Shown one piece after another: positions 39,319 to 49,800 of a DNA stretch of 55,040 nt. The translations under genes and the position numbers were made by a program. This stretch comes from a virus, in the IMG/VR virus record IMGVR_UViG_3300030116_000815, positions 1 through 55,040 of that record. One strand, given 5' to 3'. The notes beneath the pieces are model-generated. The model saw only the letters and a program-made list of their open reading frames with translations, was not told where the DNA came from and did no database searches. Position 1 is the stretch's first letter. Every line of letters begins with the position of its first letter.

Positions 39319-41532
39319 ATGGCAGAAGATAATACATTTTTAGATGCGAACAATCTTTACGAAGAAGTAGAAGGTGAAGCTGGAAAACAATTAAAGTTAC
39401 CAGAAGACCAACAGCGTAATCTAATAGGAATTATAAAAGGTAGATATGCCCAAGCAGAAATGGCTAGGGATGCTGATGAAAGAAGGTGGATGAAAGCATA
39501 TGAGAACTTTAGAGGTCTCTATGGTAAGAATGTAAAATTTAGAGAATCAGAAAAGTCTAGAGTATTTGTTAAGATAACTAAAACAAAAGTACTAGCAGCA
39601 TATGGTCAGTTAGTAGATGTTATCTTTGGTACAGGTAAGTTTCCTATAGGTATAGCAGAAACTAAAGTACCAGAAGGTGAAACAGATATAGCACATCTAG
39701 ACATCAATAACCCTACACCAAACATCGAAACATCATTGAACGAGATACCCGATGATATTGGAAATAGAATAGATGACCCATATAATGTAGGTTATGAAGG
39801 CGATGGTAATGTACTAAAGCCCGGAGCTACACACTATAATGGATTGTATGAAGATTCTATTGATATACAAGCAAGAAAAGCTGGTATACTAAAAGATGGT
39901 GTTAGTGCTGACCCACAAGCAATAGAGTTATCTCCTGCACAAAAAGCTGCAAGGAGAATGGAAAAACTTATTCATGACCAAATAGATGAATCAAATGGCT
40001 CTTCTGAAATACGAAATGCTTTATTAGAATCATCTTTATTAGGTACAGGAATTGTTAAAGGACCATTTAACTTCAATAAAAAATTACACAAATGGGATAA
40101 TACTGGTGAAGGTAGAGAATATAATCCATTAGAAGTTAGAGTTCCTAGAATAGAGTTTGTTAGTTGTTGGGATTTTTATCCAGACCCATCTGCTACTAAC
40201 ATGGATGAATGTGAATATGTTTTCCATAGACACAAAATGAATCGTAGTCAACTAAGACAATTACGAAACATGCCTTACTTTGATGAAGATGCTATTCGTG
40301 ATTGTATTCAACTAGGTCCTAACTATGTTGAAAAAGATTATGAATATGGTCTAAGAGATGACAGAAGAGCAGATGTAGAAGAAGGTAATAACTTTGAAGT
40401 TCTAGAATACTGGGGTATAATGGATGCTCAATATGCTAGAGAGGTTGGAGTTAAACTTCCTAAAAAGATTGATGACTTAGATGAAGTCCAAGTAAATATT
40501 TGGATATGTGGTGACAGAATATTAAGAGCTGTAGTAAATCCATTTACACCTTATAGAATACCATATCATGCTTTCCCATATGAAAGAAATCCATATAGTT
40601 TCTTTGGTATTGGTATAGCAGAAAATATGGATGACAGTCAGCAAATTATGAATGGACATGCAAGAATGGCTATTGATAATTTGGCAATGTCAGGCTCTTT
40701 AGTATTTGATGTTGATGAATCTGCTTTAGTAGGTGGTCAGTCAATGGAAATATATCCGGGCAAAGTATTTAGAAGACAAGCAGGAATGCCCGGACAAGCA
40801 ATACATGGTTTAAAATTCCCAAATACATCACAAGAAAACTTGATGATGTTTGACAAGTTTAGACAACTTGCAGATGAACAAACAGGTTTACCTAGTTACT
40901 CACATGGTCAAACTGGAGTTCAAAGTATGACAAGGACTGCTTCTGGTATGTCTATGTTACTTGGAGCATCTAGTTTAAATATAAAAACTGTTGTCAAAAA
41001 CCTTGATGACTTTTTATTAAAACCATTAGGTGAATCTTATTTTCAATGGAACATGCAATTCCATGAAGGTGAGTTAGATGTAGATGGTGATTTAGAAGTT
41101 AAGGCTACTGGTACAAATAGCTTGATGCAAAAAGAAGTACGAAGTCAAAGATTGACTATGTTCTTACAAACTGCACAAAGTCCAGCTATCGCACCATTTG
41201 TTAAGATTTCTAAACTTGTAAGTGAACTAGCCTACAGCTTAGACTTGGACCCTGATGAAATACTCAATGACCCAGAAGAAGCTGCAATAATGGCTCAAAT
41301 AATAGGAATGCAAAATGCTAGACAAGAAAATGGCGAGGAAGCTCAACCCCTTGGTCAACAACAGGGAGCAATGGGAAGTATGGCAGGAACACCTGAACAA
41401 CCTCAAGACCTTGGCGTTACAGGAACTGGTGGTGGCAACATCGGAATCGGAAATGTACCGGTCGCAGGGGAAAGTTCGTTTAGTGGGAATGTTGGAATCC
41501 CTGCCGGAGCAGGTGAAAGAGGCATTGAATAG
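39319..41532 (+). CDS. Portal (head-tail connector) protein
   Basis: 737 residues, two bases after terL. Position between terminase and scaffold, large size and helical/beta mix fit a podovirus portal. Recognisable portions: KAYENFRGLYG, the SKSRVFVKITKTKVLAAYG-type segment, FVSCWDFYPDPSAT, ENMDDSQQIMNGHARMAID and TGLPSYSHGQTGVQSMTRTASG, the last common in marine podovirus portals. The C-terminus is Gln/Gly/Pro-rich and probably disordered. It forms the dodecameric DNA channel. Confidence 0.88.
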   Translation: MAEDNTFLDANNLYEEVEGEAGKQLKLPEDQQRNLIGIIKGRYAQAEMARDADERRWMKAYENFRGLYGKNVKFRESEKSRVFVKITKTKVLAAYGQLVDVIFGTGKFPIGIAETKVPEGETDIAHLDINNPTPNIETSLNEIPDDIGNRIDDPYNVGYEGDGNVLKPGATHYNGLYEDSIDIQARKAGILKDGVSADPQAIELSPAQKAARRMEKLIHDQIDESNGSSEIRNALLESSLLGTGIVKGPFNFNKKLHKWDNTGEGREYNPLEVRVPRIEFVSCWDFYPDPSATNMDECEYVFHRHKMNRSQLRQLRNMPYFDEDAIRDCIQLGPNYVEKDYEYGLRDDRRADVEEGNNFEVLEYWGIMDAQYAREVGVKLPKKIDDLDEVQVNIWICGDRILRAVVNPFTPYRIPYHAFPYERNPYSFFGIGIAENMDDSQQIMNGHARMAIDNLAMSGSLVFDVDESALVGGQSMEIYPGKVFRRQAGMPGQAIHGLKFPNTSQENLMMFDKFRQLADEQTGLPSYSHGQTGVQSMTRTASGMSMLLGASSLNIKTVVKNLDDFLLKPLGESYFQWNMQFHEGELDVDGDLEVKATGTNSLMQKEVRSQRLTMFLQTAQSPAIAPFVKISKLVSELAYSLDLDPDEILNDPEEAAIMAQIIGMQNARQENGEEAQPLGQQQGAMGSMAGTPEQPQDLGVTGTGGGNIGIGNVPVAGESSFSGNVGIPAGAGERGIE

Positions 41533-41541
41533 GAGAGATTA

Positions 41542-42255
41542 ATGGAGTACATGGAAGAATTACATAAGAGATTAGGTATGAAAGATGGAGGAGAGTTTCC
41601 TGATTTAAACAAAGATGGAAAAACTTCATACGCTGATGTTCTTATAGGTAGAGGCGTAAGATTAAAGAAACAAGAAGGTGGTTCAATGGATGACCAAATG
41701 AAAGACATGATGGGAGAACAACCTGATATGGATATGGTTCCAGATGAACAGATGGAAGATAACTATATGAATTTTATAATCCAAGAAGCATTAAGTGAAG
41801 AAGAAGAAGATGTTCTCTTGGAAAAATTACAACAAGACAAAGAGCTACTACGACTATTTGATAAAGTAGTTGATGTAGCACAAGAATTTGCTGGGTCTGG
41901 TCCTGTAGAAGGTCCGGGTTCAGGAATCTCCGACAGTATACCTGCAAGGTTATCTGATGGAGAATTTGTTTTCACAGCAAAAGCAACGGAAGTATTAGGC
42001 TCTGATAATTTACAGGCTATGATGGAAGATGCTGAAAGAGTTGCTGATGAAGGCAGAAAACCTATGAACGATGGTGGTACCATGCAAGAGGAAGATAGTC
42101 AAGAACAAGCTGTAAAGCAAGTTGAACAAACTATCAATGTAAATAGACCTCAAGTACAAGAAGAATCAGGACCGAGGATTATGCCTCAAAATGATTTAGT
42201 AAAAGAGGAACTATCTAAAATGGCTCTTGCTGATATAGACCATGTTCGTAGCTAA
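41542..42255 (+). CDS. Virion-associated protein with EF-hand-like loop
   Basis: 237 residues, acidic, aggagag RBS. Near the N-terminus is a 12-residue loop DLNKDGKTSYAD (about 22-33) with Asp/Asn/Asp/Gly/Ser/Asp at the calcium-binding positions of an EF-hand or dockerin. The middle has PGSGISDSIPARLSDGEFVFTA, a segment widespread in marine phage head/tail-completion proteins. Lies between portal and scaffold, so a head-completion or scaffold-associated part is likely. Confidence 0.65.
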   Translation: MEYMEELHKRLGMKDGGEFPDLNKDGKTSYADVLIGRGVRLKKQEGGSMDDQMKDMMGEQPDMDMVPDEQMEDNYMNFIIQEALSEEEEDVLLEKLQQDKELLRLFDKVVDVAQEFAGSGPVEGPGSGISDSIPARLSDGEFVFTAKATEVLGSDNLQAMMEDAERVADEGRKPMNDGGTMQEEDSQEQAVKQVEQTINVNRPQVQEESGPRIMPQNDLVKEELSKMALADIDHVRS

Positions 42256-42257
42256 GC

Positions 42258-42289
42258 GTAGAGCTACCCTATTAGCGTAGGCACTCTAC
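42258..42289 (+). other. Stem-loop in the scaffold leader
   Basis: GTAGAG (42258-42263) pairs with CTCTAC (42284-42289) and inner CTAC (42264-42267) with GTAG (42277-42280), leaving a GCA bulge. It sits at the start of the 125-base gap before scaffold, whose aggagg RBS is at 42369-42374. Possible mRNA processing/stability element for the strongly expressed scaffold-capsid pair. Confidence 0.5.
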
Positions 42290-42380
42290 AAATTAAAACC
42301 GAAAGGCGACCTTTACAACAAGCCCTATAGTGCACATATAGCTACCTTGTGAACGAAGCCCTGATTAGGAGGATAAGAAT

Positions 42381-43250
42381 ATGACTGAACAAGTCCAAAC
42401 AGAGGATAAGCCAAATCCTTATAACGCTAAAAAAGATTGGCACGAGAAAGATAAACCTTTTTCATCATCAGAGAATCTTTATTTTGAAGAGCCTTCTGAA
42501 AAAAACAAACTGTTTACTACTTCGGATATAACTGAAGCAGAAGACAATGTTAATACAGAAGAACTGGAAACTACAAAGGATAAACCTTATGGTAAGCCAG
42601 ACTACAAAAAAAGATATGATGATTTAAAAAGACATTATGATAGAAAACTTAATGAGTTCAAAGCCAGAGAACAAGAGTTGCAAACTCAAGTGGTAACACC
42701 AGAGTATAAAACTCCAAAAACTGAAGAAGAACTAAATAAATTTAAGGAACAATATCCTGATGTTTACGAAGTTGTAGAAACTGTAGCACATCTACAAAGT
42801 GATGCTAAAGCAAAAGTTCTAGAAGAACGCCTTAGTAAATTGCAAGAAAGAGAGATGCAGATTTCTAGAGCAGAAGCAGAAAAAAGGTTAATGGAAAGAC
42901 ATCCTGACTTTAATGAAATTAGAGACAATGATGATTTTCATAACTGGGCAAACAACCAGCCAGAGTCTATCAAATCATGGATATACTCAAATGCTGATGA
43001 TGCTGATTTAGCTTCTCGTGCATTAGATTTATTTAAGCGAGATATGGGGATTAGTTTACCACAAGAGGATAAGTCATCTTCTACGACCGAATCTGCTGCA
43101 GATATGGTATCAACTAAAACAACAACAGTTGAACCAAAGCAGGAGAAAGTTTGGTCAGAAAAGGAGATTGCTGCTATGAGTGTTGCAGAGTTTGATAAGT
43201 ACGAAGAGGAAATATCAAATGCAATGCAAGAAGGCAGAATCGTAAAGTAA
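42381..43250 (+). CDS. Capsid assembly scaffolding protein
   Basis: 289 residues, highly charged and helical with coiled coil in the middle (YDDLKRHYDRKLNEFKAREQE) and a C-terminal hook-like charged helix (MSVAEFDKYEEEISNAMQEG). Composition, length and placement just before the capsid gene match podovirus scaffolding proteins (T7 gp9 type). It organises procapsid assembly and leaves before DNA packaging. Confidence 0.88.
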   Translation: MTEQVQTEDKPNPYNAKKDWHEKDKPFSSSENLYFEEPSEKNKLFTTSDITEAEDNVNTEELETTKDKPYGKPDYKKRYDDLKRHYDRKLNEFKAREQELQTQVVTPEYKTPKTEEELNKFKEQYPDVYEVVETVAHLQSDAKAKVLEERLSKLQEREMQISRAEAEKRLMERHPDFNEIRDNDDFHNWANNQPESIKSWIYSNADDADLASRALDLFKRDMGISLPQEDKSSSTTESAADMVSTKTTTVEPKQEKVWSEKEIAAMSVAEFDKYEEEISNAMQEGRIVK

Positions 43251-43274
43251 ACTATTTAATAAAGGAGAAGTATC

Positions 43275-44249
43275 ATGGCTCAATATTTTGAACCAAGTAC
43301 CGATACTAATGCTAACTTTGCTAACTCCGTTAGTGGACAGGCTAATAGTTTCTTCCTACCTTCCGTTTATTCTAAAAAGGTTTTAAACTTCTTTAGGAAA
43401 GCCTCGGTAGCAGAAGCTATTACTAACACCGATTATACTGGTGAAATATCTGCTTTCGGAGATTCAGTAAAGATTATTAAAGAACCAGTTATCTCTGTGT
43501 CTGATTACACAAGAGGTAGCGATACTTCACAAACAATGCTAACAGACCAAGAATTAACTCTTGTTGTTGATAGTGCTAAAGCTTTCAAATTCATCGTAGA
43601 TGATATTGAAACTAACATGTCACATGTTAACTTCAAAGAAGTTGCTTCTTCAAGTGCTGCATATGCTCTTAAAGATTCATATGATGCTGCTGTTATTGCT
43701 AAAATGTTTGCTGGATTATCAGCTAGTTCACCTGACCACATCATAGGTTCAGATAGTGCAACTGCAGATGCTACAATGGCACACGCAACTAACTCTGTCG
43801 ACTTATTAGGTTCAGATGGAACTGGTGTAGACCCATTAGATTTAATGGCTAGAATGGCTAGAAAACTAGATGAGCAAAATGTTCCTGAAGAAGGAAGATG
43901 GTTCCTTGCTGGACCAGATTTCTATGAGCAACTTGGTCAATCAGGTTCTAAGTTATTGTCTGTTGATTTCAATGCTGGTCAAGGTTCAATAAGAAATGGA
44001 TTAGTATCAAGTGGAAAACTAAGAGGATTTGATATGTACAAATCTAACAACATTGCTGCTACATCAAATGCAAGTGGTAAAGTGTTAGCTGGACATATGA
44101 GTTCAACTGCAACTGCAAATACTATTCTTTCAACAGAAGTGTTGAGAGACCCAACATCGTTTGGTGATATAGTAAGAGGTCTTCATGTTTATGGCTGTAA
44201 AGTCTTAAGAGAAGAAGCTCTAGTAGGTGCATTCTATGTTATCGACTAA
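43275..44249 (+). CDS. Major capsid protein
   Basis: 324 residues, aaaggag RBS. Starts MAQYFEPSTDTNANFANS; contains SVYSKKVLNFFRKASVAEAI (N-arm/E-loop region), VDDIETNMSHVNFKE and the C-terminal beta region GLHVYGCKVLREEALVGAFY, consistent with an HK97-fold capsid of T7-like phages. It follows scaffold by 24 bases and is followed by a strong terminator. Codon choice appears cleaner (more GCT/GGT/AAC) than in neighbours, as expected for high expression. Confidence 0.9.
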   Translation: MAQYFEPSTDTNANFANSVSGQANSFFLPSVYSKKVLNFFRKASVAEAITNTDYTGEISAFGDSVKIIKEPVISVSDYTRGSDTSQTMLTDQELTLVVDSAKAFKFIVDDIETNMSHVNFKEVASSSAAYALKDSYDAAVIAKMFAGLSASSPDHIIGSDSATADATMAHATNSVDLLGSDGTGVDPLDLMARMARKLDEQNVPEEGRWFLAGPDFYEQLGQSGSKLLSVDFNAGQGSIRNGLVSSGKLRGFDMYKSNNIAATSNASGKVLAGHMSSTATANTILSTEVLRDPTSFGDIVRGLHVYGCKVLREEALVGAFYVID

Positions 44250-44258
44250 TAACAATTC

Positions 44259-44288
44259 GGGGGAGTCGTAAGGCTCCTCCACTTTTTT
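44259..44288 (+). terminator. Intrinsic terminator after capsid gene
   Basis: GGGGGAG/CTCCTCC stem (44259-44265 with 44274-44280, one G-U), 8-base loop, then AC and six Ts. A strong factor-independent terminator that would keep tail gene expression below capsid level. Confidence 0.9.
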
Positions 44289-44301
44289 AGGAAAAAAAAT
44301 T

Positions 44302-44442
44302 ATGTATGGAAAAAGAAAAGGAATGAAACATGGAGGAACACATCGTAAGCCTATGGGTGGTGGTGGTTATTCCATGAAGAAAAATAAAAGAAAAATGTAT
44401 AAGCATGGTGGAAAAGCCATGGAAACAGCAAAACCTTGTTAG
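44302..44442 (+). CDS. Small basic protein, 46 aa
   Basis: ATG just after the terminator, TAG nine bases before the next gene. Gly/Lys/Met/His-rich (MKHGGTHRKPMGGGGYSMKK, YKHGGKAM). The KHGG units appear twice. Small proteins of this composition commonly follow capsid genes in marine phages. Unknown role. Confidence 0.6.
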   Translation: MYGKRKGMKHGGTHRKPMGGGGYSMKKNKRKMYKHGGKAMETAKPC

Positions 44443-44450
44443 GAGTTTAA

Positions 44451-45218
44451 ATGGCTACAACATATTTAGATTTAAGTAATGAGATATTAAGGGAGTTAAA
44501 TGAAATTCCTTTAACATCAGCTAACTTTGGTGCAGCATTAGGATTACAACAATTTGTAAAAGATGCTATAAATAAAGCTATATTTGATATTGCTAATGAA
44601 GAACCACAGTTACCATTCTTTAGTGCTGGAGTAAGTGGAGGTACAGACCCTTTTTATGGTAATGTAACTGTAGCTACTGTAGCAGGACAAAGATGGTATA
44701 CTTTAAAATCTAGTAGTTCTAGCATAACAACAGATTACTCCTCTGTTGATTGGGATGATTTTTATTTAACAACAATAAATGTAAGTGGCGAATCAGCTCC
44801 ATATGTTTCTAAAGGATTAAAATTTTTAACATTAGCTGATTGGAAACAGTATAGAAGAGATAATGAAAACGCTGATGATGCAGATACTCAAAATTATGGA
44901 GAGCCACAGTATGTTATTAAAAGTCCAGACCATAGAAAGTTTGGACTAAGTCCTATACCAGACAAAGTTTACAATGTGCATTTTTATGCATTTGATAAGC
45001 CAACTAAATTAGATGCTCATGGAGATACAATAGTATTACCAGAACAATATAGTAATGTTATAACTTCAAGAGTAAGATATTATGTATGGCAATTTAAAGA
45101 AAGCCCACAACAGGCTGCGTTTGCGTTAGAAGATTACAAAAAAGCTATGAGGCATATGAAATCAAATCTATTAAATCCACAGCCTAAATATATGACAGAT
45201 GACAGGACATACTTTTAA
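44451..45218 (+). CDS. Tail tubular protein A-like (gp11 type)
   Basis: 255 residues, aggag RBS. Opens TTYLDLSNEILRELNEIPL with FVKDAINKAIFDIANEEPQLPF, the helical adapter part of podovirus gatekeeper/tail tube A proteins, and ends with the AALEDYKKAMRHMKSN-like helix. It forms the ring joining portal to nozzle. The stop overlaps the next ATG (TAATG). Confidence 0.82.
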   Translation: MATTYLDLSNEILRELNEIPLTSANFGAALGLQQFVKDAINKAIFDIANEEPQLPFFSAGVSGGTDPFYGNVTVATVAGQRWYTLKSSSSSITTDYSSVDWDDFYLTTINVSGESAPYVSKGLKFLTLADWKQYRRDNENADDADTQNYGEPQYVIKSPDHRKFGLSPIPDKVYNVHFYAFDKPTKLDAHGDTIVLPEQYSNVITSRVRYYVWQFKESPQQAAFALEDYKKAMRHMKSNLLNPQPKYMTDDRTYF

Positions 45219-46825
45219 TGGCAACAGCTCAACCATATACAGTAGCTTGTGAAGGTGGATTAGTAACAGCATCTAATCAAATAGATTTATTACGAAGTCC
45301 GGGTTCAGCAATAGAGTTACAAAACTTTGAAATATCTGTAGAAGGTGGATATAGAAGAATAAATGGATTTACAAAGTATGGTGGCAATAGTGCTGTACAA
45401 CCTACAGGAGGTGCTGCAACTATACAAGGTATAATGCCTTATGCTGATGGAGTTATAGTTTGTGCTGGAACTAGTATATATTTTAGTAATGATGGAGTAA
45501 ATTGGTTAGAAGTAAATAGAAGTTCAGTAGCAAGTAGTGGAGATAATCATACTGCATTTACTGGCAGAAGTGTTTTAACTAGAACAAATCAAGGACAAGT
45601 ACAGTTTGCATTATTTGAAGGTCCTAACTATCAATATGGACAATTAATTATATCAGATGCAAATAATAAACCTTATAGTTTTAGAATGGAAGGTTCTGGA
45701 GCAATAGCATCTAGAACATTTTTTTCAGAAGAAATAACTGTAAGTGGAACTAAAGGTGTACAGTTTATTACTCATCATGATAGACACTTAATAGCTGCAG
45801 GTGTAGAAGATAATTTAAGTACAGTATATTATAGTGCTTTGTTAGACCCAACAGATTTTAGTGGCTCTGGTTCAGGTGCAATTACATTAACAGACCAGAT
45901 TGTAGGAGTTGCACCATTTAGAACAGACTTATTTATATTTTGTAAGAATAGTATTCATAAACTTGTAAATATAAATAATTCTAGTACAGTAGCAGTAGTA
46001 CCGGTTGCTGAAAGTGTTGGATGTTTAAGTGGATATAGTATTCAAGAGATTGCTGGTGACTTGGTATTTTTAGCACCAGATGGTATAAGAACAATTGCTG
46101 GTACAGCGAGAATCGGAGATGTTGAGTTAGGAACTGTTAGTAATAAGATACAACCTATTATAACAACACTAGCAAAAAATATAGATTTATATCAAATATC
46201 TAGTGTAGTTATTAGAGAAAAATCTCAATATAGATTATACTATACAAACTTAGGTGCATCTGCAAATGCACAAAGAGGTATTATAGGAACACTAAGACCA
46301 AATGGATTTGAGTGGTCTGAAACAAAAGGATTAGAAGTTACAGCAGTAGGTGCTGACTTTGATGCTACAGAAGTAGAAAGATATTATCATGGTTCTAAAG
46401 ATGGTTATATTTATAATCATGATACAGGAAACTCTTTTGATGGCACAGCTATTATAGCAAGATATAAAACACCAGACTATGATTATGGTGATTTAGGAAC
46501 ATTAAAAACTTTACATTATTGTAAGATTTCTATTGGAGCAGAAGGAGTTGTAACTCCAGAACTACAAGTAAAGTTTGATTATTCAAATACAGAGATACCA
46601 CAGCACACTAATAATTTTAGTTTAGGTACTGTAAATCCATCTGCTGTATTTGGAGAAGCAGTATTTGGGTTCAATGTTTTTGGTGCAACATCAAACCCAA
46701 TGATTAGAATACCATTACAGGGTAGTGGTACAAGTAACAGTTTTACAATTTTAAGTAGCGATACAAAAGCACCTTATAAAATAAATGGATTGTATGTTGA
46801 TTACATACCATCTGGCAGGAGATAA
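45218..46825 (+). CDS. Tail tubular protein B-like (nozzle, gp12 type)
   Basis: 535 residues, beta-rich. Opens [20 protein letters not shown] and [20 protein letters not shown], a hallmark of podovirus nozzle proteins, with repeated blade-like segments ([44 protein letters not shown]). It follows tail tube A as in T7. Forms the tail nozzle that carries the fibres. Confidence 0.85.
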   Translation: MATAQPYTVACEGGLVTASNQIDLLRSPGSAIELQNFEISVEGGYRRINGFTKYGGNSAVQPTGGAATIQGIMPYADGVIVCAGTSIYFSNDGVNWLEVNRSSVASSGDNHTAFTGRSVLTRTNQGQVQFALFEGPNYQYGQLIISDANNKPYSFRMEGSGAIASRTFFSEEITVSGTKGVQFITHHDRHLIAAGVEDNLSTVYYSALLDPTDFSGSGSGAITLTDQIVGVAPFRTDLFIFCKNSIHKLVNINNSSTVAVVPVAESVGCLSGYSIQEIAGDLVFLAPDGIRTIAGTARIGDVELGTVSNKIQPIITTLAKNIDLYQISSVVIREKSQYRLYYTNLGASANAQRGIIGTLRPNGFEWSETKGLEVTAVGADFDATEVERYYHGSKDGYIYNHDTGNSFDGTAIIARYKTPDYDYGDLGTLKTLHYCKISIGAEGVVTPELQVKFDYSNTEIPQHTNNFSLGTVNPSAVFGEAVFGFNVFGATSNPMIRIPLQGSGTSNSFTILSSDTKAPYKINGLYVDYIPSGRR

Positions 46826-46827
46826 AA

Positions 46828-49800
46828 ATGGCAGGATATACAAGACAAAGTTCGTTTAGTGATGGAGACAGCATAACTGCTGCTTTGTTTAATGATGAAT
46901 TTAACCAATTAGTAAATGCATTTCATGCAAGTACTGGACATACCCATGATGGTACTACAGCAGCTAATGGTGCTCCTATATCAGTATTGTACAGTAATAC
47001 AGTAACAATAGGTAAGAATGAAAATACTGATATAGCTATTACATTTAATGGAGCAACAACTGATGGTGTATTAACATGGATGGAAGATGAAGACTACTTT
47101 AAGTTTTCTGATGACATATTAGTAGATAGTACAGAAAAACTACAGTTTAGAGATACAGCAATATATATTAACTCTAGTACTGATGGGCAACTAGATATAG
47201 TAGCTGATACAGAAATACAATTAGCTGCAACTACAATAGATATAAATGGTGCAGTAGATATTTCAGGAGCTTTAACATTAGCTGGTACTTCATTAGCAGA
47301 AACTATTTCTGATACTGTAGGAGCTATGGTAAGTTCTAATACAGAAACAGGAGTTACAGTTACTTATGATGATAGTGATAATACATTAGACTTTGTAATC
47401 GGAACATTAAACCAAGATACTACAGGAAACGCTGCAACTGCCACAGCATTAGAAACTGCTAGAACTATTCATGGTGTAAGTTTTGATGGTACTGCTAATA
47501 TTGATTTATCAGAAGTTATTCAAGATACTGTAGGAGCTATGCTATCTAGTAATACTGAATCAGGTGTTACAGTTACATATCAAGATGCAGATGGAACTAT
47601 AGACTTTACTGTAGCTTCACAAACTGATGAAAACTTTACAACTGCTGACCATGCTAAATTAGATGGCATAGAAGCAAATGCAACAGCCGACCAGACTGCA
47701 GCAGAAATTAGAACATTAGTAGATAGTGCTAGTGATTCAAATGTATTTACAGATGCAGACCACACAAAACTAGATGGTATAGAAGCTAATGCAACAGCCG
47801 ACCAAACAGATGAAGAAATACAAGATATAGTAGGTGGAATGCTTACTGGTAATACTGAAACAGGTATTACTGTTACATATCAAGATGCAGATGGAACTGT
47901 AGATTTTGTTGTAGCATCTCAAACAGATGAAAACTTTACAACAGCAGACCACGCTAAATTAGATGGTATAGAAGCTAATGCGACTGCAGACCAAACAGAT
48001 GCTGAAATTAAAACTGCATATGAAAACAATTCAAACACAAATGCATTTACAGATACTTTATTAAGTAAACTAAATGCAATAGAAGCTGGAGCTACTGCAG
48101 ACCAAACAGCAGAAGAAATACAAGACATAGTAGGAGCTATGGTATCTTCTAATACTGAATCAGGTATTACAGTTACATATGAAGATAGTGATGGTACTCT
48201 TGATTTTGCAGTTGGTACATTAAACCAAGACACAACAGGTAATGCAGCTACAGCTACAGCATTAGCAACTGCAAGAACAATACATGGTGTATCTTTTGAT
48301 GGTACAGCAAATATAGATTTAACAGAAGTAGTACAAGATACTGTTGGAGCTATGTTCTCAAGTAATACTGAAACAGGTATTACAGTAACATATGATGATT
48401 CTGATGGTACTATTGATTTAGTAGTAGGAACTCTTAATCAAGATACTACAGGTAATGCAGCAACTGCAACAGCTTTAGAAACTGCAAGAACAATTAATGG
48501 TGTAAGTTTTGATGGTACTGCAAATGTTACAACACTTACTGCAGGTACAGGAGTATCTGTATCAGGTACAGAAGTATCTATAGGACAATCAGTAGCAACA
48601 AATGCAGATGTAGATTTTGCTACAGTTACTACTACAGGTAATGCAATTATTGGAGGAGACCTAACTGTAAGTGGAAATACAACTACTCTTAATACTGCAA
48701 CTTTAGATGTTGAAGATAAAAACATAACAATTAACAAAGGTTCAGGAGATACATCAGGTTCAGCAGATGGTGCTGGTATTACTATACAAGATGCAGTAGA
48801 TGCTTCAACAGATGCAACAATGTCATGGAGTGCTGCAAATGATAACTTTGTATTTTCACATGAAATAGCTGCTCCAAGTTTAGATATATCAGGAAATGTA
48901 GATGTTGATGGAACATTAGAAACAGATGCTTTAACTATAAATGGTACAGCATCAGTTCCTTTTGAATCTGCAGACCATACTAAATTAGATGGTATTGAAG
49001 CAAATGCTACTGCAGACCAAACAGCAGCAGAGATTAGAACACTAGTAGAATCAGCAAGTGACTCTAATGTATTTACTGATGCAGACCATACTAAACTAAA
49101 TGCTATAGAAGCTAGTGCTGATGTTACAGATGCTGCAAATGTAGGAAGTTCATTAACAGCATTTCCTACAGGTACAGATGCTGCAAGTTCAGACTTAGTT
49201 CCATATTATGATGTAACTGCAGGAGCATGGGAAAAATCTACAGTAACTAATTTAGCTTTACAAGGACCTACAGGACCTACAGGACCGACTGGTTCTACAG
49301 GACCTACAGGACCTACTGGACCAACTGGACCTACAGGACCTACAGGTTCTAAAGGACAAAAAGGTGAAGTAGGTGGAACAGGACCTACAGGTTCAACTGG
49401 ACCTACTGGACCTACTGGACCAAGTGGTTCTGCTGGGCAGAAAGGACAAAAAGGTGAAGTAGGTGGAACAGGACCTACAGGACCTACAGGACCTAGTGGT
49501 GCTGGTTCAGATGGTAGTAAAGGACAAAAAGGTGAGCCGGGTAATACTGGAGGAACAGGACCTACAGGTTCGACAGGACCAACTGGTAGTACTGGGCAAA
49601 AAGGACAAAAGGGTGAGGTAGGTAATACTGGACCCACAGGTAGTACTGGACCTACTGGACCATCAGGCTCTAATGGTTCTAATGGTAGTAAAGGACAAAA
49701 AGGTGAACCGGGTTCAACAGGACCAGCAGGACCTACAGGTAGCACAGGACCTACTGGTGGTACAGGACCTACTGGTGGCACAGGACCTACTGGGCAGAAA

